Assembly (NCBI GenBank): GCA_016934605.1
Contig: JAFGSO010000172.1
Span: 1 to 35,285, forward strand
From: Calditrichota bacterium
Lineage (GTDB): Bacteria > Calditrichota > Calditrichia > RBG-13-44-9
Reading direction: 5' to 3'
Length of the DNA stretch: 35,285 bases
Each line of letters starts with the position of its first letter. Position 1 is the stretch's first letter. The notes below the pieces were generated by a model. It did not search any database and was not told the origin of the DNA. It saw only the letters and a list, made by a program, of their open reading frames with translations. Of this stretch, positions 26,402 through 35,285 are shown piece after piece. Position numbers and translations under genes: made by a program.

Positions 26402-26402
26402 G

Positions 26403-27761
26403 GTGAAAATCCGGATTCTTATAGTTGATGATGAAACAGATGCCCTAGATCTTATGGAAGAGGTATTTACCAAGCAGGGGTATGAAACGTATACTGCCCG
26501 GGATGGGCTTGAAGCATTAAATATTATTCGGGAAACTGAACCTGATATTCTGATATCCGATATGATGATGCCTGAGATGAATGGAATCGAACTTCTGGAT
26601 ACGGTATCGAAAAACTATCGCGATATATCTGTTATAATGATCACTGCATATGGAACCATTGAGACGGCCGTTGAAGCCATGAAGAAAGGAGCCAAGGATT
26701 ATTTTCTGAAACCCTTCCGTCTGGAGGAAATTATAGCCAAGGTGGGAACACTGGCCCAGCTGAAATCTTTGAAAGTAGAAAATCAATACCTGAGGGAAAA
26801 ATTATCTCAGCAATATAATTTCCATAATATCATCGGCAAAAATAGCAACATGCTCGAGCTATTTAATTTAGTTAAAGATATTGCCAAAACAACTTCTACT
26901 ATCCTGATAACAGGTGAAAGCGGAACTGGCAAAGAACTTATTGCAAACGCCATCCATTTTAACAGTGAGCGGATAAAAATGCCTTTTGTTAAAGTCAATT
27001 GCGGTGTACTTGCCGAGAATCTACTGGAGAGTGAACTTTTTGGTCATATAAAAGGATCGTTTACTGGTGCGATTCGTGACAAACTGGGACGATTCGAAAT
27101 TGCCGACGGGGGTACAATCTTTCTTGATGAAATAGGTGATATTTCACCAAATATGCAGCTAAAACTGCTACGCGTCCTCCAGGAGGGTGAATTCGAAAGG
27201 GTTGGAAGTACGGAAACCTTGAAAGTGGATGTTCGGATTATTGCTGCAACAAACAAAGACCTCACAGATTTAATGATGAAAGGAGAATTTCGACAGGATC
27301 TCTATTATAGGTTGAATGTTATTCCAATCGAAGTTCCGCCCCTGAGGGAACGTAAAGATGATATTCCCCTGCTCATTTCTCATTTTCTTGATAAATTTAA
27401 TAAGCAATTCAACAAAAATATTGATATTATTGATGATGACGCCATGAAATATTTGCAAAACTATTCCTGGCCTGGAAACATAAGGGAACTTGAGAATCTG
27501 GTAGAGCGGGCAGTGGTCCTGAACAAAACCGGTCGGCTTACTGCAAAAGATTTTCCCACTTATGTCAGCAAGCAGGAAGATGAAATAGATCTAAATTTGA
27601 TAAGTGATGGTTCCCTGATAGACATTGTTGATTCATATGAAAAACAAATTATTTTAAGAGCATTACGGGAAAACAATTTCAACAAGTTAAGAACCGCAGA
27701 AAAACTGGGTATTCATCGCAGTACTTTTATGTCAAAACTTAAAAAATACGAGATAAGCTAA
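26403..27761 (+). CDS. NtrC-family sigma-54-dependent response regulator
   Basis: 452 residues from GTG at 26403; GGAGGAG (26388-26394) lies eight bases before it, whereas an upstream in-frame GTG at 26394 overlaps that site. Receiver with Asp53 (ISDMMMPEMNG). AAA+ domain with Walker A GESGTGKE (171-178), the sigma-54 contact loop as GSFTGA (218-223, usually GAFTGA), Walker B IFLDEIGD and the arginine-finger region. A Fis-type helix-turn-helix ends the protein (LRTAEKLGIHRSTFMSKLKK). It activates sigma-54 promoters when phosphorylated, with the adjacent kinase as presumed partner. No sigma-54 (-24/-12) promoter is evident to me in this window. Confidence 0.96.
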   Translation: MKIRILIVDDETDALDLMEEVFTKQGYETYTARDGLEALNIIRETEPDILISDMMMPEMNGIELLDTVSKNYRDISVIMITAYGTIETAVEAMKKGAKDYFLKPFRLEEIIAKVGTLAQLKSLKVENQYLREKLSQQYNFHNIIGKNSNMLELFNLVKDIAKTTSTILITGESGTGKELIANAIHFNSERIKMPFVKVNCGVLAENLLESELFGHIKGSFTGAIRDKLGRFEIADGGTIFLDEIGDISPNMQLKLLRVLQEGEFERVGSTETLKVDVRIIAATNKDLTDLMMKGEFRQDLYYRLNVIPIEVPPLRERKDDIPLLISHFLDKFNKQFNKNIDIIDDDAMKYLQNYSWPGNIRELENLVERAVVLNKTGRLTAKDFPTYVSKQEDEIDLNLISDGSLIDIVDSYEKQIILRALRENNFNKLRTAEKLGIHRSTFMSKLKKYEIS

Positions 27762-27786
27762 ATAAAAATTCAAAAATGCCGAAACG

Positions 27787-29166
27787 TCACTCTTCAAGTT
27801 TCTTTTGATCCAGCCAGTCCGTTACCCAGCGGTAAATGAGTGATAAAATTAAGGCAAAAAGACCAATTGCAGCAAAGTAATACCAGATATAATGTGCCTG
27901 CCCGAAATGCATCGCAAATTGCTCTGGAGTCAACAAAGTTTTTGGATCAATTCCAAACTGATCAATTTTGATAATTTGTTGTGGTGTTAGAAATTTCCGG
28001 GGATCCGGGGCATAGGTGTCCAGTAAATATCCACTGATAGCGAATCCCACAAGCCAGGCAATAAATGTATGAATATGGGCATATCCCAGGTATAAACCTT
28101 CCTGACCTTTGGGAGCCTGTTTCGAAGCAAATTCATAATACCGTGGAGATAGGAAACATTCCGCCAGACCCTGAAGCGCAATTCCGATAATCATCATCAC
28201 TGTTATCGGGTGAAGGCTAAAAAGCCCAAAAAATTCAACGGATGTCCCAGTCCAGCTTTCCAAAACAGGACTCAGAGAAATTGACAGCGCAGAAAGCGGG
28301 ATGATAGCAAGTGAAATACTGATAGAACCGATTGGTCTCATATGTCTCACAAGATGAGTTATTGGTATTACGAAAAGTACCACCATCAGTGGATTCACAT
28401 TAGCGTACCACTCTGGAGCTGCATGGGCACCTACCAGGCGAAGAGTGTATTTCGGCATCGTTGCGTACAACTGCCCCTGTATCAGCCAGAATCCCGCAAC
28501 AATAAATATGAGCATCATAAAACGGAAATTCGTAAGAACAACTTTAAACTCCCCGAAAATTTCTTTAAATTTTTTGCCCTTCGCCTGAATTTCTACACTT
28601 TTGAAGAAAAACAGCACTACGAAAAACGCAATCAGTGAAATAAAAGCTGCATAATAATTGAGATACTCAAGTCCCAGTTCTGTGCGTAGAGGCTTTGCGA
28701 TTGTTTTTCCACTGAATGAGCCGATGTTCACCATCTGGTAAAAAATAGAATAAGCTCTGGCACGATTCACATCATCAGTAATTTTGGCCACAGTACCTGA
28801 TATAACTGGCTTTATGAAAGAGCCACCAAATACAATTAAAGCCAGAGATATAACAGAAAAAAGTTTGGTTGGAAAAGCTCCTAGCGCTGCATAACCCGCG
28901 GTTAAAACTAAAAATGCCAGCAGAAGGGCATTTCGAAAACCCAGTCTATCTGCAAGAGCACCATTAAAAATCGGGCCAAGGTAAAGCAATGCTGCAAAAG
29001 CCCCGCCTATCCAGCCTGCTTCGATGTCTGAGAAACCCACCACACTTGTCAGAAAAACAACCAGTGCGATAAACATCCCATAGTATGCTGCCCGCTCAAA
29101 TAGTTCGATTACATTTGCAATCCAGAATACTTTTGGAAATTTCCAGGTAAGTCGTTTATCCTTCAT
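27787..29166 (-). CDS. POT/PTR-type MFS transporter
   Basis: 459 residues, mostly hydrophobic, with about 12 membrane helices. Helix 1 has the proton-coupled oligopeptide transporter signature ExxER followed by YYG (Glu21, Glu24, Arg25, then AAYYGM), and further on GGSFIKPVISG matches the family's G-x-x-x-K-P block. Members import di- and tripeptides (some nitrate or other solutes) with protons. Both diagnostic motifs are present, but the rest diverges, so the substrate is uncertain. GGAG before the ATG fits. It follows alaS by 77 bases on the same strand and may share its transcript. A secreted M1 aminopeptidase elsewhere in the window could supply peptides (inference). Confidence 0.83.
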   Translation of the reverse strand: MKDKRLTWKFPKVFWIANVIELFERAAYYGMFIALVVFLTSVVGFSDIEAGWIGGAFAALLYLGPIFNGALADRLGFRNALLLAFLVLTAGYAALGAFPTKLFSVISLALIVFGGSFIKPVISGTVAKITDDVNRARAYSIFYQMVNIGSFSGKTIAKPLRTELGLEYLNYYAAFISLIAFFVVLFFFKSVEIQAKGKKFKEIFGEFKVVLTNFRFMMLIFIVAGFWLIQGQLYATMPKYTLRLVGAHAAPEWYANVNPLMVVLFVIPITHLVRHMRPIGSISISLAIIPLSALSISLSPVLESWTGTSVEFFGLFSLHPITVMMIIGIALQGLAECFLSPRYYEFASKQAPKGQEGLYLGYAHIHTFIAWLVGFAISGYLLDTYAPDPRKFLTPQQIIKIDQFGIDPKTLLTPEQFAMHFGQAHYIWYYFAAIGLFALILSLIYRWVTDWLDQKKLEE

Positions 29167-29243
29167 GGTGAGCTCCGGTAGTAGAAAAATGTAAAGATTA
29201 AGAAAATCAGATAGGAGATATAATCAATCAGATGATCGATGAA

Positions 29244-31877
29244 TTATTTCTCTCTTTTATTCAAAATCTTTTCCAGATGTTGAATCGCTGCATCCAGTTT
29301 ATCTGGATTTTTACCTCCTGCAGTCGCCAGATGAGCTCTACCTCCACCACCACCACCGGTGATTTTAGCAATATCCCTTAACATTTTCCCGGCGTGATAA
29401 CCTTCTTTCACCAAATCATCAGTAATAGTGTAAACAAAATTCAATTTGTCATCTGTCTGATTAACGAGCAGCAGTACTCCCAAATGTGTCTTTTGTCTGA
29501 AACGATCTGCAACCTGTTTCAGTAAATCCATGTCAATATCATGAAAAATGTGGAATCCCAGAGATATTTTACCAATTTTTTTTGACTTAGCTATTATTTC
29601 ATCTACGCGGCTGAGTATCTCTTCTGTTTGTATTTTTTGAAGGCGTTTTTCCTGATCCCTGATTTGTTCACTTAATATTTTCAGTTTATCGGTAATATTT
29701 TCATATGATGTATTTAAAATTTGGCTTACGTTTGATAAAATATTCCTTGTCTTCTGCATAAATTCAATCGCAGCTGGGCCAGTCAGCGCCTCAATTCTAC
29801 GGACACCACTAGCAATACCGCTTTCCTCAACAATAATGAAGGAACCGATCTGGCCGGTATGATTTACATGAGTTCCCCCACAAAGTTCCCGGCTGAAATC
29901 ACCGATTGTAATAACACGAACCTGTTCCTCGTATTTCTCATCGAAAAGAGCAATTACACCCATTTCCCGTGCTTTTTTAATATCCGTATAAAATATATCC
30001 AGTGAGATGTCTTTTCTGATCTGTTCATTAACAATTCGTTCTATTTCCTCCAGTTCTTCCCTTTCGATTTTTTTATAATGTGTAAAATCAAAACGCAACC
30101 TTTCAGGACTTACTAGCGAACCAGCTTGTTGTACATGTTTACCCAGTACCCGACGTAGAGCTTCATGGAGGAGATGCGTTGTGGTATGATTATACATGGT
30201 TGGGAACCGATGACCGGAATCCACCTCCGCCTTAGCTCGAGCATGGATGATATTCAAATCTTCTGGTCCTTCACAAATGTGGATAATTTCCGATCCTTCA
30301 CGCTTGACGTCAACAACTTTTAGATCAACATTTTCAACTGTTATCCTTCCTTTATCTGCAACCTGACCCCCTCCCTCTGGATAAAAAGGTGTTTCAGCCA
30401 GGACAAAATGAAATTTTCCACCCTTAAAGGCGAATTTACAAATCTCGGATTCCAGCGAAAGATTTTCATATCCCACAAAAACAGAGTTTGAGGCGCAGTG
30501 ATGGAGAACATTCCATTGATCTACCTGATCAAGATGTACTGAAAATTTTCCGGCCTGACGAGCTCTTTCACGTTGTTTTTCCATCTCTGAATCAAAACCC
30601 TCTTCATCAACAGTCATATTTTTCTCTTCAGCCATTACACGTGTTAAATCCAGGGGGAAACCGTAGGTATCATACAGACGAAATGCCTCCTCTCCAGGAA
30701 TAATTCTCTGTCCATTTTTCAGAATATTATTCGCAAGATTGTCAAAAATCTCAATACCGCGATCGAGAGTTTTATTAAAGTTTTCTTCTTCAGATCTAAT
30801 AACATCCATTACATGTTTCTTTTTCTGCAATATTTCAGGAAATGCTTCGGCCATTATCTCGACGACAATCGGTACCAATTCATAAATAATTGGTTCATGC
30901 AAATCTAATTTTCTAGCAAATCGGGATGCTCTGCGCAATATTCTCCGTAGCACATATCCACGTCCTTCATTCGATGGTATTGCACCATCGGTTATTGAAA
31001 AAGTAAGCATCCTTATATGATCAGCTAAAACCCGGAACGCTATCCTCCTGGATTCATCAGTTTCATTATATCGAAAACTACTTATTTCTTCAACTTTATT
31101 TATGATAGGTAGAAATAAGTCGGTATTATAATTTGAATTTACTCCCTGCAGAATTGCAACAATCCTCTCGAATCCCATCCCGGTATCGACATGTTTTTGA
31201 GGTAAAGAATGCAGTTTACCGTTCTCGTCTCTGTTATACTGAATAAAAACAAGATTCCAAAGTTCGATGTACCGACCACAATCTCCATTTACATGACAGT
31301 TGTGATTTTTTAAATACTTTTTATCACAATATTCTTCTCCCAGGTCAATATGAATCTCTGATGATGGTCCACATGGACCCGTCTCTCCCATTTCCCAGAA
31401 ATTGTCAGCTTCATCAAAGCGAAGGATTTGGGAATGCTCTATGTTAGTCTCACTTTTCCAGAATTCTTCGGCTTCATCATCATCCTTGAATACTGTTGCC
31501 CACAATTTACGCGGATTCAAATTCCAGACTTCCGTAAGTAGCTCCCAGGCCCATTGAATTGCTTCTCGCTTATAATAGTCTCCAAACGACCAATTACCGA
31601 GCATTTCGAAAAAAGTATGGTGGTATGTATCTGATCCCACTTCCTCCAGGTCATTGTGTTTTCCGCTAACCCGGATGCATTTTTGTGAATTTACTGCCCG
31701 TTTATATGGTCTGTTTCCGATACCAAGAAATACATCTTTAAATTGATTCATTCCAGCGTTTGTGAATAAAAGAGTTGGATCATCTTTTGGAATCACCGGC
31801 GAACTGGGAACAACTTTATGGGATTTATTTTTAAAAAAATCTAAAAATTCATGACGGATTGTCTTCGAATTTTTCAT
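29244..31877 (-). CDS. alaS: Alanine--tRNA ligase
   Basis: 877 residues, normal length. Class II catalytic core at the N-terminus (RHEFLDFFKNKSHKVVPSSP, LLFTNAGMNQFKDVFLG). The editing domain has the zinc ligands His564/His568 (HTTTH) and Cys666/His670 (CGGTH), so deacylation of mischarged Ser/Gly-tRNA-Ala should be intact. The C-terminal DHHA1-like region ends with a Gly run, GGGGGGRAHLATAGG. It charges tRNA-Ala with alanine. The start ATG has a purine-rich GAGGGGGAAGG directly before it. A promoter fits at 31969-31997, giving a leader of about 85 bases. Confidence 0.98.
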   Translation of the reverse strand: MKNSKTIRHEFLDFFKNKSHKVVPSSPVIPKDDPTLLFTNAGMNQFKDVFLGIGNRPYKRAVNSQKCIRVSGKHNDLEEVGSDTYHHTFFEMLGNWSFGDYYKREAIQWAWELLTEVWNLNPRKLWATVFKDDDEAEEFWKSETNIEHSQILRFDEADNFWEMGETGPCGPSSEIHIDLGEEYCDKKYLKNHNCHVNGDCGRYIELWNLVFIQYNRDENGKLHSLPQKHVDTGMGFERIVAILQGVNSNYNTDLFLPIINKVEEISSFRYNETDESRRIAFRVLADHIRMLTFSITDGAIPSNEGRGYVLRRILRRASRFARKLDLHEPIIYELVPIVVEIMAEAFPEILQKKKHVMDVIRSEEENFNKTLDRGIEIFDNLANNILKNGQRIIPGEEAFRLYDTYGFPLDLTRVMAEEKNMTVDEEGFDSEMEKQRERARQAGKFSVHLDQVDQWNVLHHCASNSVFVGYENLSLESEICKFAFKGGKFHFVLAETPFYPEGGGQVADKGRITVENVDLKVVDVKREGSEIIHICEGPEDLNIIHARAKAEVDSGHRFPTMYNHTTTHLLHEALRRVLGKHVQQAGSLVSPERLRFDFTHYKKIEREELEEIERIVNEQIRKDISLDIFYTDIKKAREMGVIALFDEKYEEQVRVITIGDFSRELCGGTHVNHTGQIGSFIIVEESGIASGVRRIEALTGPAAIEFMQKTRNILSNVSQILNTSYENITDKLKILSEQIRDQEKRLQKIQTEEILSRVDEIIAKSKKIGKISLGFHIFHDIDMDLLKQVADRFRQKTHLGVLLLVNQTDDKLNFVYTITDDLVKEGYHAGKMLRDIAKITGGGGGGRAHLATAGGKNPDKLDAAIQHLEKILNKREK

Positions 31878-31968
31878 CCTTCCCCCTCAGAATTTGTTCA
31901 TGTTCCTGTTAATAAGGAAAATAAAATTATCTATAAATTAGTTATTCAATAATTAGCTATAAAGAAAA

Positions 31969-31997
31969 AATATAGAGATGAGTAGTAGTTAAGGCAA
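31969..31997 (-). promoter_or_regulatory. alaS: Promoter of alaS
   Basis: Reading the minus strand: TTGCCT (31997-31992), 17 bases, TATATT (31974-31969). The predicted start near 31962 leaves a leader of about 85 bases. This leader includes an imperfect AT-rich dyad around 31938-31957, whose role is unknown. Confidence 0.55.
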
Positions 31998-32061
31998 GTG
32001 AATAAAAAGAGGCAAAATTTATAGTATATTGAAGTAAGATTAAGATTTTATCGACACAGTG

Positions 32062-34908
32062 CTAACTTAAAATCTGTCTGATTTTATAAGCTAATTCATT
32101 CAACCTGTATGGTTTTGATAAAACTCCTTCTAATTGAAGATCACTCGGAATCATTTTTTCTTCTTCAATATGTCCACTGGAAAGAAGAATTTTTATACTT
32201 CTATCAATATTCTGAATTTGTCTGATCGTTTCGATACCATTCATTTTAGGCATAGACATATCTACAATAGCAACATCGATATTTGCTTTTTTATCCTGAA
32301 CAATCTTCTCAGCTTCCATACCTGAAGATGCTTGTAGAACGATATACCCCAGTGACTCCAGAATATCTTTCACTGAGTTTCGTAGCATCATTTCATCATC
32401 AACTATCAGAATGGTTTCAGTTCCTTTCAGTAGTTCCTTATCAGGGAATTCTGTGTCAACTATTGATTTAGATCGTGCTGGGGGGAAAAAGAGTTTGAAA
32501 GTAGATCCTTCATTGAGTGTACTCTCCACCTCAACAAAACCACGGTGGCTCTGCATAATTCCATAGACAACAGATAATCCCAATCCTGTACCTTTACCAA
32601 CTGATTTTGTGGTAAAGAAAGGATCAAAGATTTTATCGATATCCGAGGCTTTTATGCCACTTCCGCGATCAGACATGCTTATGCACAGGTATTCTGAAAA
32701 TTGAGATTTACTGGTGTTTTTATTTTTATATTTACTCATCTGCGTACTTATAGTTATTTCTCCCCCTTCTGGCATCGAATCACGAGCATTTAAGGCAAGA
32801 TTTATTAAAACTTGGGTTAATCGATTTTCATCTCCTTCAATATCCGTCACATCAGGATTCAGATTCAATATGATATCATATTCTTTCCCTAGCGTCCGTT
32901 GAAACATATCTGACAACCGAGTTATTAGTTGATTCGGCGAGATGATTTGCAAATGAATATCCTGATTTCTCGAAAACATTAATAACTGTCGTGTAAGATC
33001 AGCTGCCCTTTGTGTTGCTTCGGCGATGGTATCAATCCGTCTTAAAATAGCTGGACTCCCATTAATCTCATTTCTAATCAAATCTGTATTGGGTAAAATT
33101 ATACCTAAAATATTATTAAAATCATGCGCAATGCCACCAACTAATGTACCAAGGCTTTCCATCTTTTGAAGCTGAATTACTTGCTGTTGTGATCTTTGCA
33201 ATTCACTATAGGCGTTTTCAAGACTTTGTGCTTTTTCTTTCAGTACTTTCAGAAGATTTCTATTATCTAATAATATGGCTGTTTGTGTCGCGAGTGTACT
33301 AATAAGATGAATTTCCTCGACTCGAAATGGATTTTCCCCTTCCCTCAGCAAAGCCATAACTCCAAAGCGGTAGTCTTTTTCACTTACTGGCAAAATCGCA
33401 ACCGATAGAGAATTTTGTCTGTTTAAGCCTAAATATTTCAGATCCGTTTCCAGCAATTGATTTGAATCAAGGATGATGGAATCGTTTTCAGCAAAGATTC
33501 TCCAGAGAATATTATTAGTTTTGGGAATTTCATCTGGTAAAAAACTTAATGTGTTTTGTGGTATTGATATTAATGGAACCAGTACTTCTACATTAGCATC
33601 AAAATTGTAGATTAGACATCCTGAAGTTTCTAAGAGCCCACCACTGTTATCTGCAAAACTTTTAATAATTTCAAATGAATCTGAAGATCTCATCATGTTT
33701 TGACTTATATCTATCAATCTCGCAAGATGGTTGGCATTTTTTCTATTCAGTTCACTTAATTTTTCTAATTCTTTTGTTTTTTTTGTTAATTCTGAATTTA
33801 TTTGTTGAAGTTTTGTCTGATTATGTAATATTTCTCTTTGAATTTGAATTTTCTCAGTAATATCTATGGCTGCCAGTATAATATTTCTAATCAGTTCATT
33901 CTCATCGACATAGGAAGTAACATTCAATTCCACAACTTTATTTGTTTCATCTGGCATTTTCATGGTGGTGACAAAATTTCGGATATTTTCTCTTTCTTCA
34001 ATAATTTTATTCAAAATTGAATGTAAGTCCTCTGACTGAATAAAATCTTTTAAGTTCATTTGAATCAGAAGATCATGATCTATACCAAAAAAATCGCAGG
34101 AATTTTCATTCACTTCTTCAATTTCACCTAGCGTATTTGCGATGATAATTGGAATTGGGTTCAGTTGAAACAATGTTTCAAGATATTTTTTAGAGCGGTT
34201 CAATTCAAGAATATTTTTATCGAGATTATCTGCGAGATGGTTGAATGCATTTCCTAGTTGTGCAATTTCATCGCTACCTTTTACAGGGAGTCTCAAATCC
34301 AACAATCCATTTTTATCCGAATATTTCTTGATAATATCAGCAGCTTTTTTCAATGGATTAGAGATAGTATATGCAAGAGCTGTAACAATTACAAAAAGTA
34401 GCAAACCGAGGAAACAGCTTAATAGCATAAGATTTTTTTTCTGATGATTCATCTTTTCTTTAATCCATGCCAGTCGAAAACCAACAAAAATATCACCTTG
34501 ATAATCGTCCCTGAAAAATATGCTCTGTTTAACCAAAAGGTTTTCTTCGGCATACTCATATACATTTCCAGAGCCTGCAAATTGATTCAGAGAAAATGAT
34601 TCTGGTGTAAATCCTGATTGATATTTTGTTTGTTTGTTTTCATCTTTGATTAACACAAATGACACATCTGGATCATTTTCCAAACCTTTGAGCAGATTAT
34701 GAACATAGTCCAAATCATTAGAATACAAGCCGTGTCCAAGGTTATAAGCTGCGGTTTGAACGAGGCTGATGCCTTTTCTCAGAAAACCCTCTCTGAACTG
34801 TTTCTCTACAGTTAAATTAAAATAAAAATAGAAGGTGACAACAAAAATCATAACGATAGTTGCAGTCATCAACCATAATTTTTTTGAAATGCTTAATTTG
34901 GAAAACAC
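32062..34908 (-). CDS. Membrane hybrid histidine kinase (HAMP-PAS-GAF-HisKA-HATPase-REC)
   Basis: 948 residues starting at GTG. Helix 1 (about 12-33) and helix 2 (about 164-187) flank a periplasmic sensor of about 130 residues, followed by HAMP (about 188-240), PAS (about 245-365), a coiled coil, GAF (about 410-560), and HisKA with His595 in GGIAHDFNNILG. The HATPase has NLALNARDSM, DRGSGI and GTGLGLS, and a C-terminal receiver has Asp883 (IVDMSMPKMNG). All catalytic motifs are intact. It resembles the kinase at 1-2468 in its core but adds membrane sensing. No adjacent output protein is present, so it may signal to a distant phosphotransfer partner. The start has only a weak ribosome site; the first in-frame ATG is inside helix 1 and less likely. 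Confidence 0.93.
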   Translation of the reverse strand: MFSKLSISKKLWLMTATIVMIFVVTFYFYFNLTVEKQFREGFLRKGISLVQTAAYNLGHGLYSNDLDYVHNLLKGLENDPDVSFVLIKDENKQTKYQSGFTPESFSLNQFAGSGNVYEYAEENLLVKQSIFFRDDYQGDIFVGFRLAWIKEKMNHQKKNLMLLSCFLGLLLFVIVTALAYTISNPLKKAADIIKKYSDKNGLLDLRLPVKGSDEIAQLGNAFNHLADNLDKNILELNRSKKYLETLFQLNPIPIIIANTLGEIEEVNENSCDFFGIDHDLLIQMNLKDFIQSEDLHSILNKIIEERENIRNFVTTMKMPDETNKVVELNVTSYVDENELIRNIILAAIDITEKIQIQREILHNQTKLQQINSELTKKTKELEKLSELNRKNANHLARLIDISQNMMRSSDSFEIIKSFADNSGGLLETSGCLIYNFDANVEVLVPLISIPQNTLSFLPDEIPKTNNILWRIFAENDSIILDSNQLLETDLKYLGLNRQNSLSVAILPVSEKDYRFGVMALLREGENPFRVEEIHLISTLATQTAILLDNRNLLKVLKEKAQSLENAYSELQRSQQQVIQLQKMESLGTLVGGIAHDFNNILGIILPNTDLIRNEINGSPAILRRIDTIAEATQRAADLTRQLLMFSRNQDIHLQIISPNQLITRLSDMFQRTLGKEYDIILNLNPDVTDIEGDENRLTQVLINLALNARDSMPEGGEITISTQMSKYKNKNTSKSQFSEYLCISMSDRGSGIKASDIDKIFDPFFTTKSVGKGTGLGLSVVYGIMQSHRGFVEVESTLNEGSTFKLFFPPARSKSIVDTEFPDKELLKGTETILIVDDEMMLRNSVKDILESLGYIVLQASSGMEAEKIVQDKKANIDVAIVDMSMPKMNGIETIRQIQNIDRSIKILLSSGHIEEEKMIPSDLQLEGVLSKPYRLNELAYKIRQILS

Positions 34909-35285
34909 AGTTATGTAATTCCCGAAATAATATTAATTTTATAAAGATTTTTATTCAATTGAACTTTTTAATTGAGATGTACAGCACTCATATAAAAATC
35001 AAATATTTTCTTAGTGATATTTTTCAAATTGAATTACATATTTTATTTTTGACTTTCAACAGAATTTATTATTGATATCACAGAAAGATTTCAATAATTC
35101 GAGTAAAATTTAAGGGATTAAATATTAAAATTTATGATTATTGCCTTAGCTCCGAAATTTTTTGATATAAGTCAATAACGAACAATTCACTAATGTTTCT
35201 TGATTTGAAGCTGGTTCTGTACACTTGTTTTTGCAGTTTAGAATTGATGAAATCATGGTGTATGTTTTCATTGTTTTATGAGCCA
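34909..35285. other. 377-base terminal stretch without a clear gene
   Basis: AT-rich. It holds the upstream region of the kinase at 34908. A minus-strand frame of 46 codons, 35138-35275, lies between stops and looks protein-like (the segment ISELFVIDLYQKISELRQ would form a helix). It has no ATG and no ribosome site, so it is at most the remnant of a broken gene. Confidence 0.3.

Noticed and set aside
27762..27786. Terminator between the convergent NtrC-like and POT genes
   Set aside because: Only 25 bases, with no stem and no T-run.
1..35285. CRISPR arrays, insertion sequences, prophage genes, tRNA or rRNA genes
   Set aside because: No regularly spaced repeats, transposase or integrase motifs, or cloverleaf-like RNA were seen when reading both strands. 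A dedicated tRNA scan could not be run.

Overview
The window reads as chromosomal DNA of an uncultured or little-studied Gram-negative bacterium of the FCB superphylum (a Calditrichota, KSB1 or Neomarinimicrobiota-like lineage is my inference). The evidence is two secreted proteins ending in FlgD-like / Por-type C-terminal domains, a GWxTD-domain protein, a protease-propeller-outer-membrane-barrel fusion and many cell-envelope lipoproteins. Translation starts usually have clear Shine-Dalgarno sites (AAGGAG, GGAGG), which argues against a typical Bacteroidota. I see no phage, insertion sequence, CRISPR array, rRNA or tRNA. The content looks like stable chromosome rather than an island.

Layout. 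1-2468 (-): N-terminal 822 residues of a GAF-PAS-PAS hybrid histidine kinase running off the left edge. 2822-3766 (-): VanZ-type membrane protein fused to a sugar-binding-like sandwich. 4011-8795 (+): three-gene envelope operon (zinc-protease/propeller/barrel fusion, BamB-like lipoprotein, PEGA protein). 8796-9260: a long non-coding stretch with a consensus promoter followed at once by a compact structured RNA and a perfect terminator, a candidate small RNA. 9261-10667 (+): GWxTD protein. 10702-11610 (-): cysteine-rich orphan. 11841-13314 (+): MocA-like and XdhC-like molybdenum-enzyme maturation pair. 13355-16849 and 17478-19508 (-): secreted 1164-residue protein and secreted M1 aminopeptidase, the latter preceded in the same transcript by an MBL-fold hydrolase. 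20474-21052 (+): SpoIIM-like membrane protein. 21098-22652 (-): duplicated diiron ferritin-like protein and an endonuclease/exonuclease/phosphatase-fold lipoprotein. 22835-23071 (+): LapA-like protein. 23418-27761 (+): gltX translationally coupled to a REC-PAS-histidine kinase, then an NtrC-type sigma-54 activator. 27787-31877 (-): POT-type transporter downstream of alaS. 32062-34908 (-): membrane-bound HAMP-PAS-GAF hybrid histidine kinase. 34909-35285: no convincing gene.

How it fits together. Much of the window concerns the envelope: outer-membrane assembly or proteolysis (4011-8795), secretion-tagged exoproteins, a secreted aminopeptidase and a peptide-type transporter that could together serve peptide scavenging (inference). 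Three sensory systems sit among them. The most unusual items are the candidate sRNA at about 9110-9177 with a C-rich anti-Shine-Dalgarno segment, the gltX operon carrying a kinase whose ATPase domain has lost its N-box and G1 motifs, and the protease-propeller-barrel fusion.
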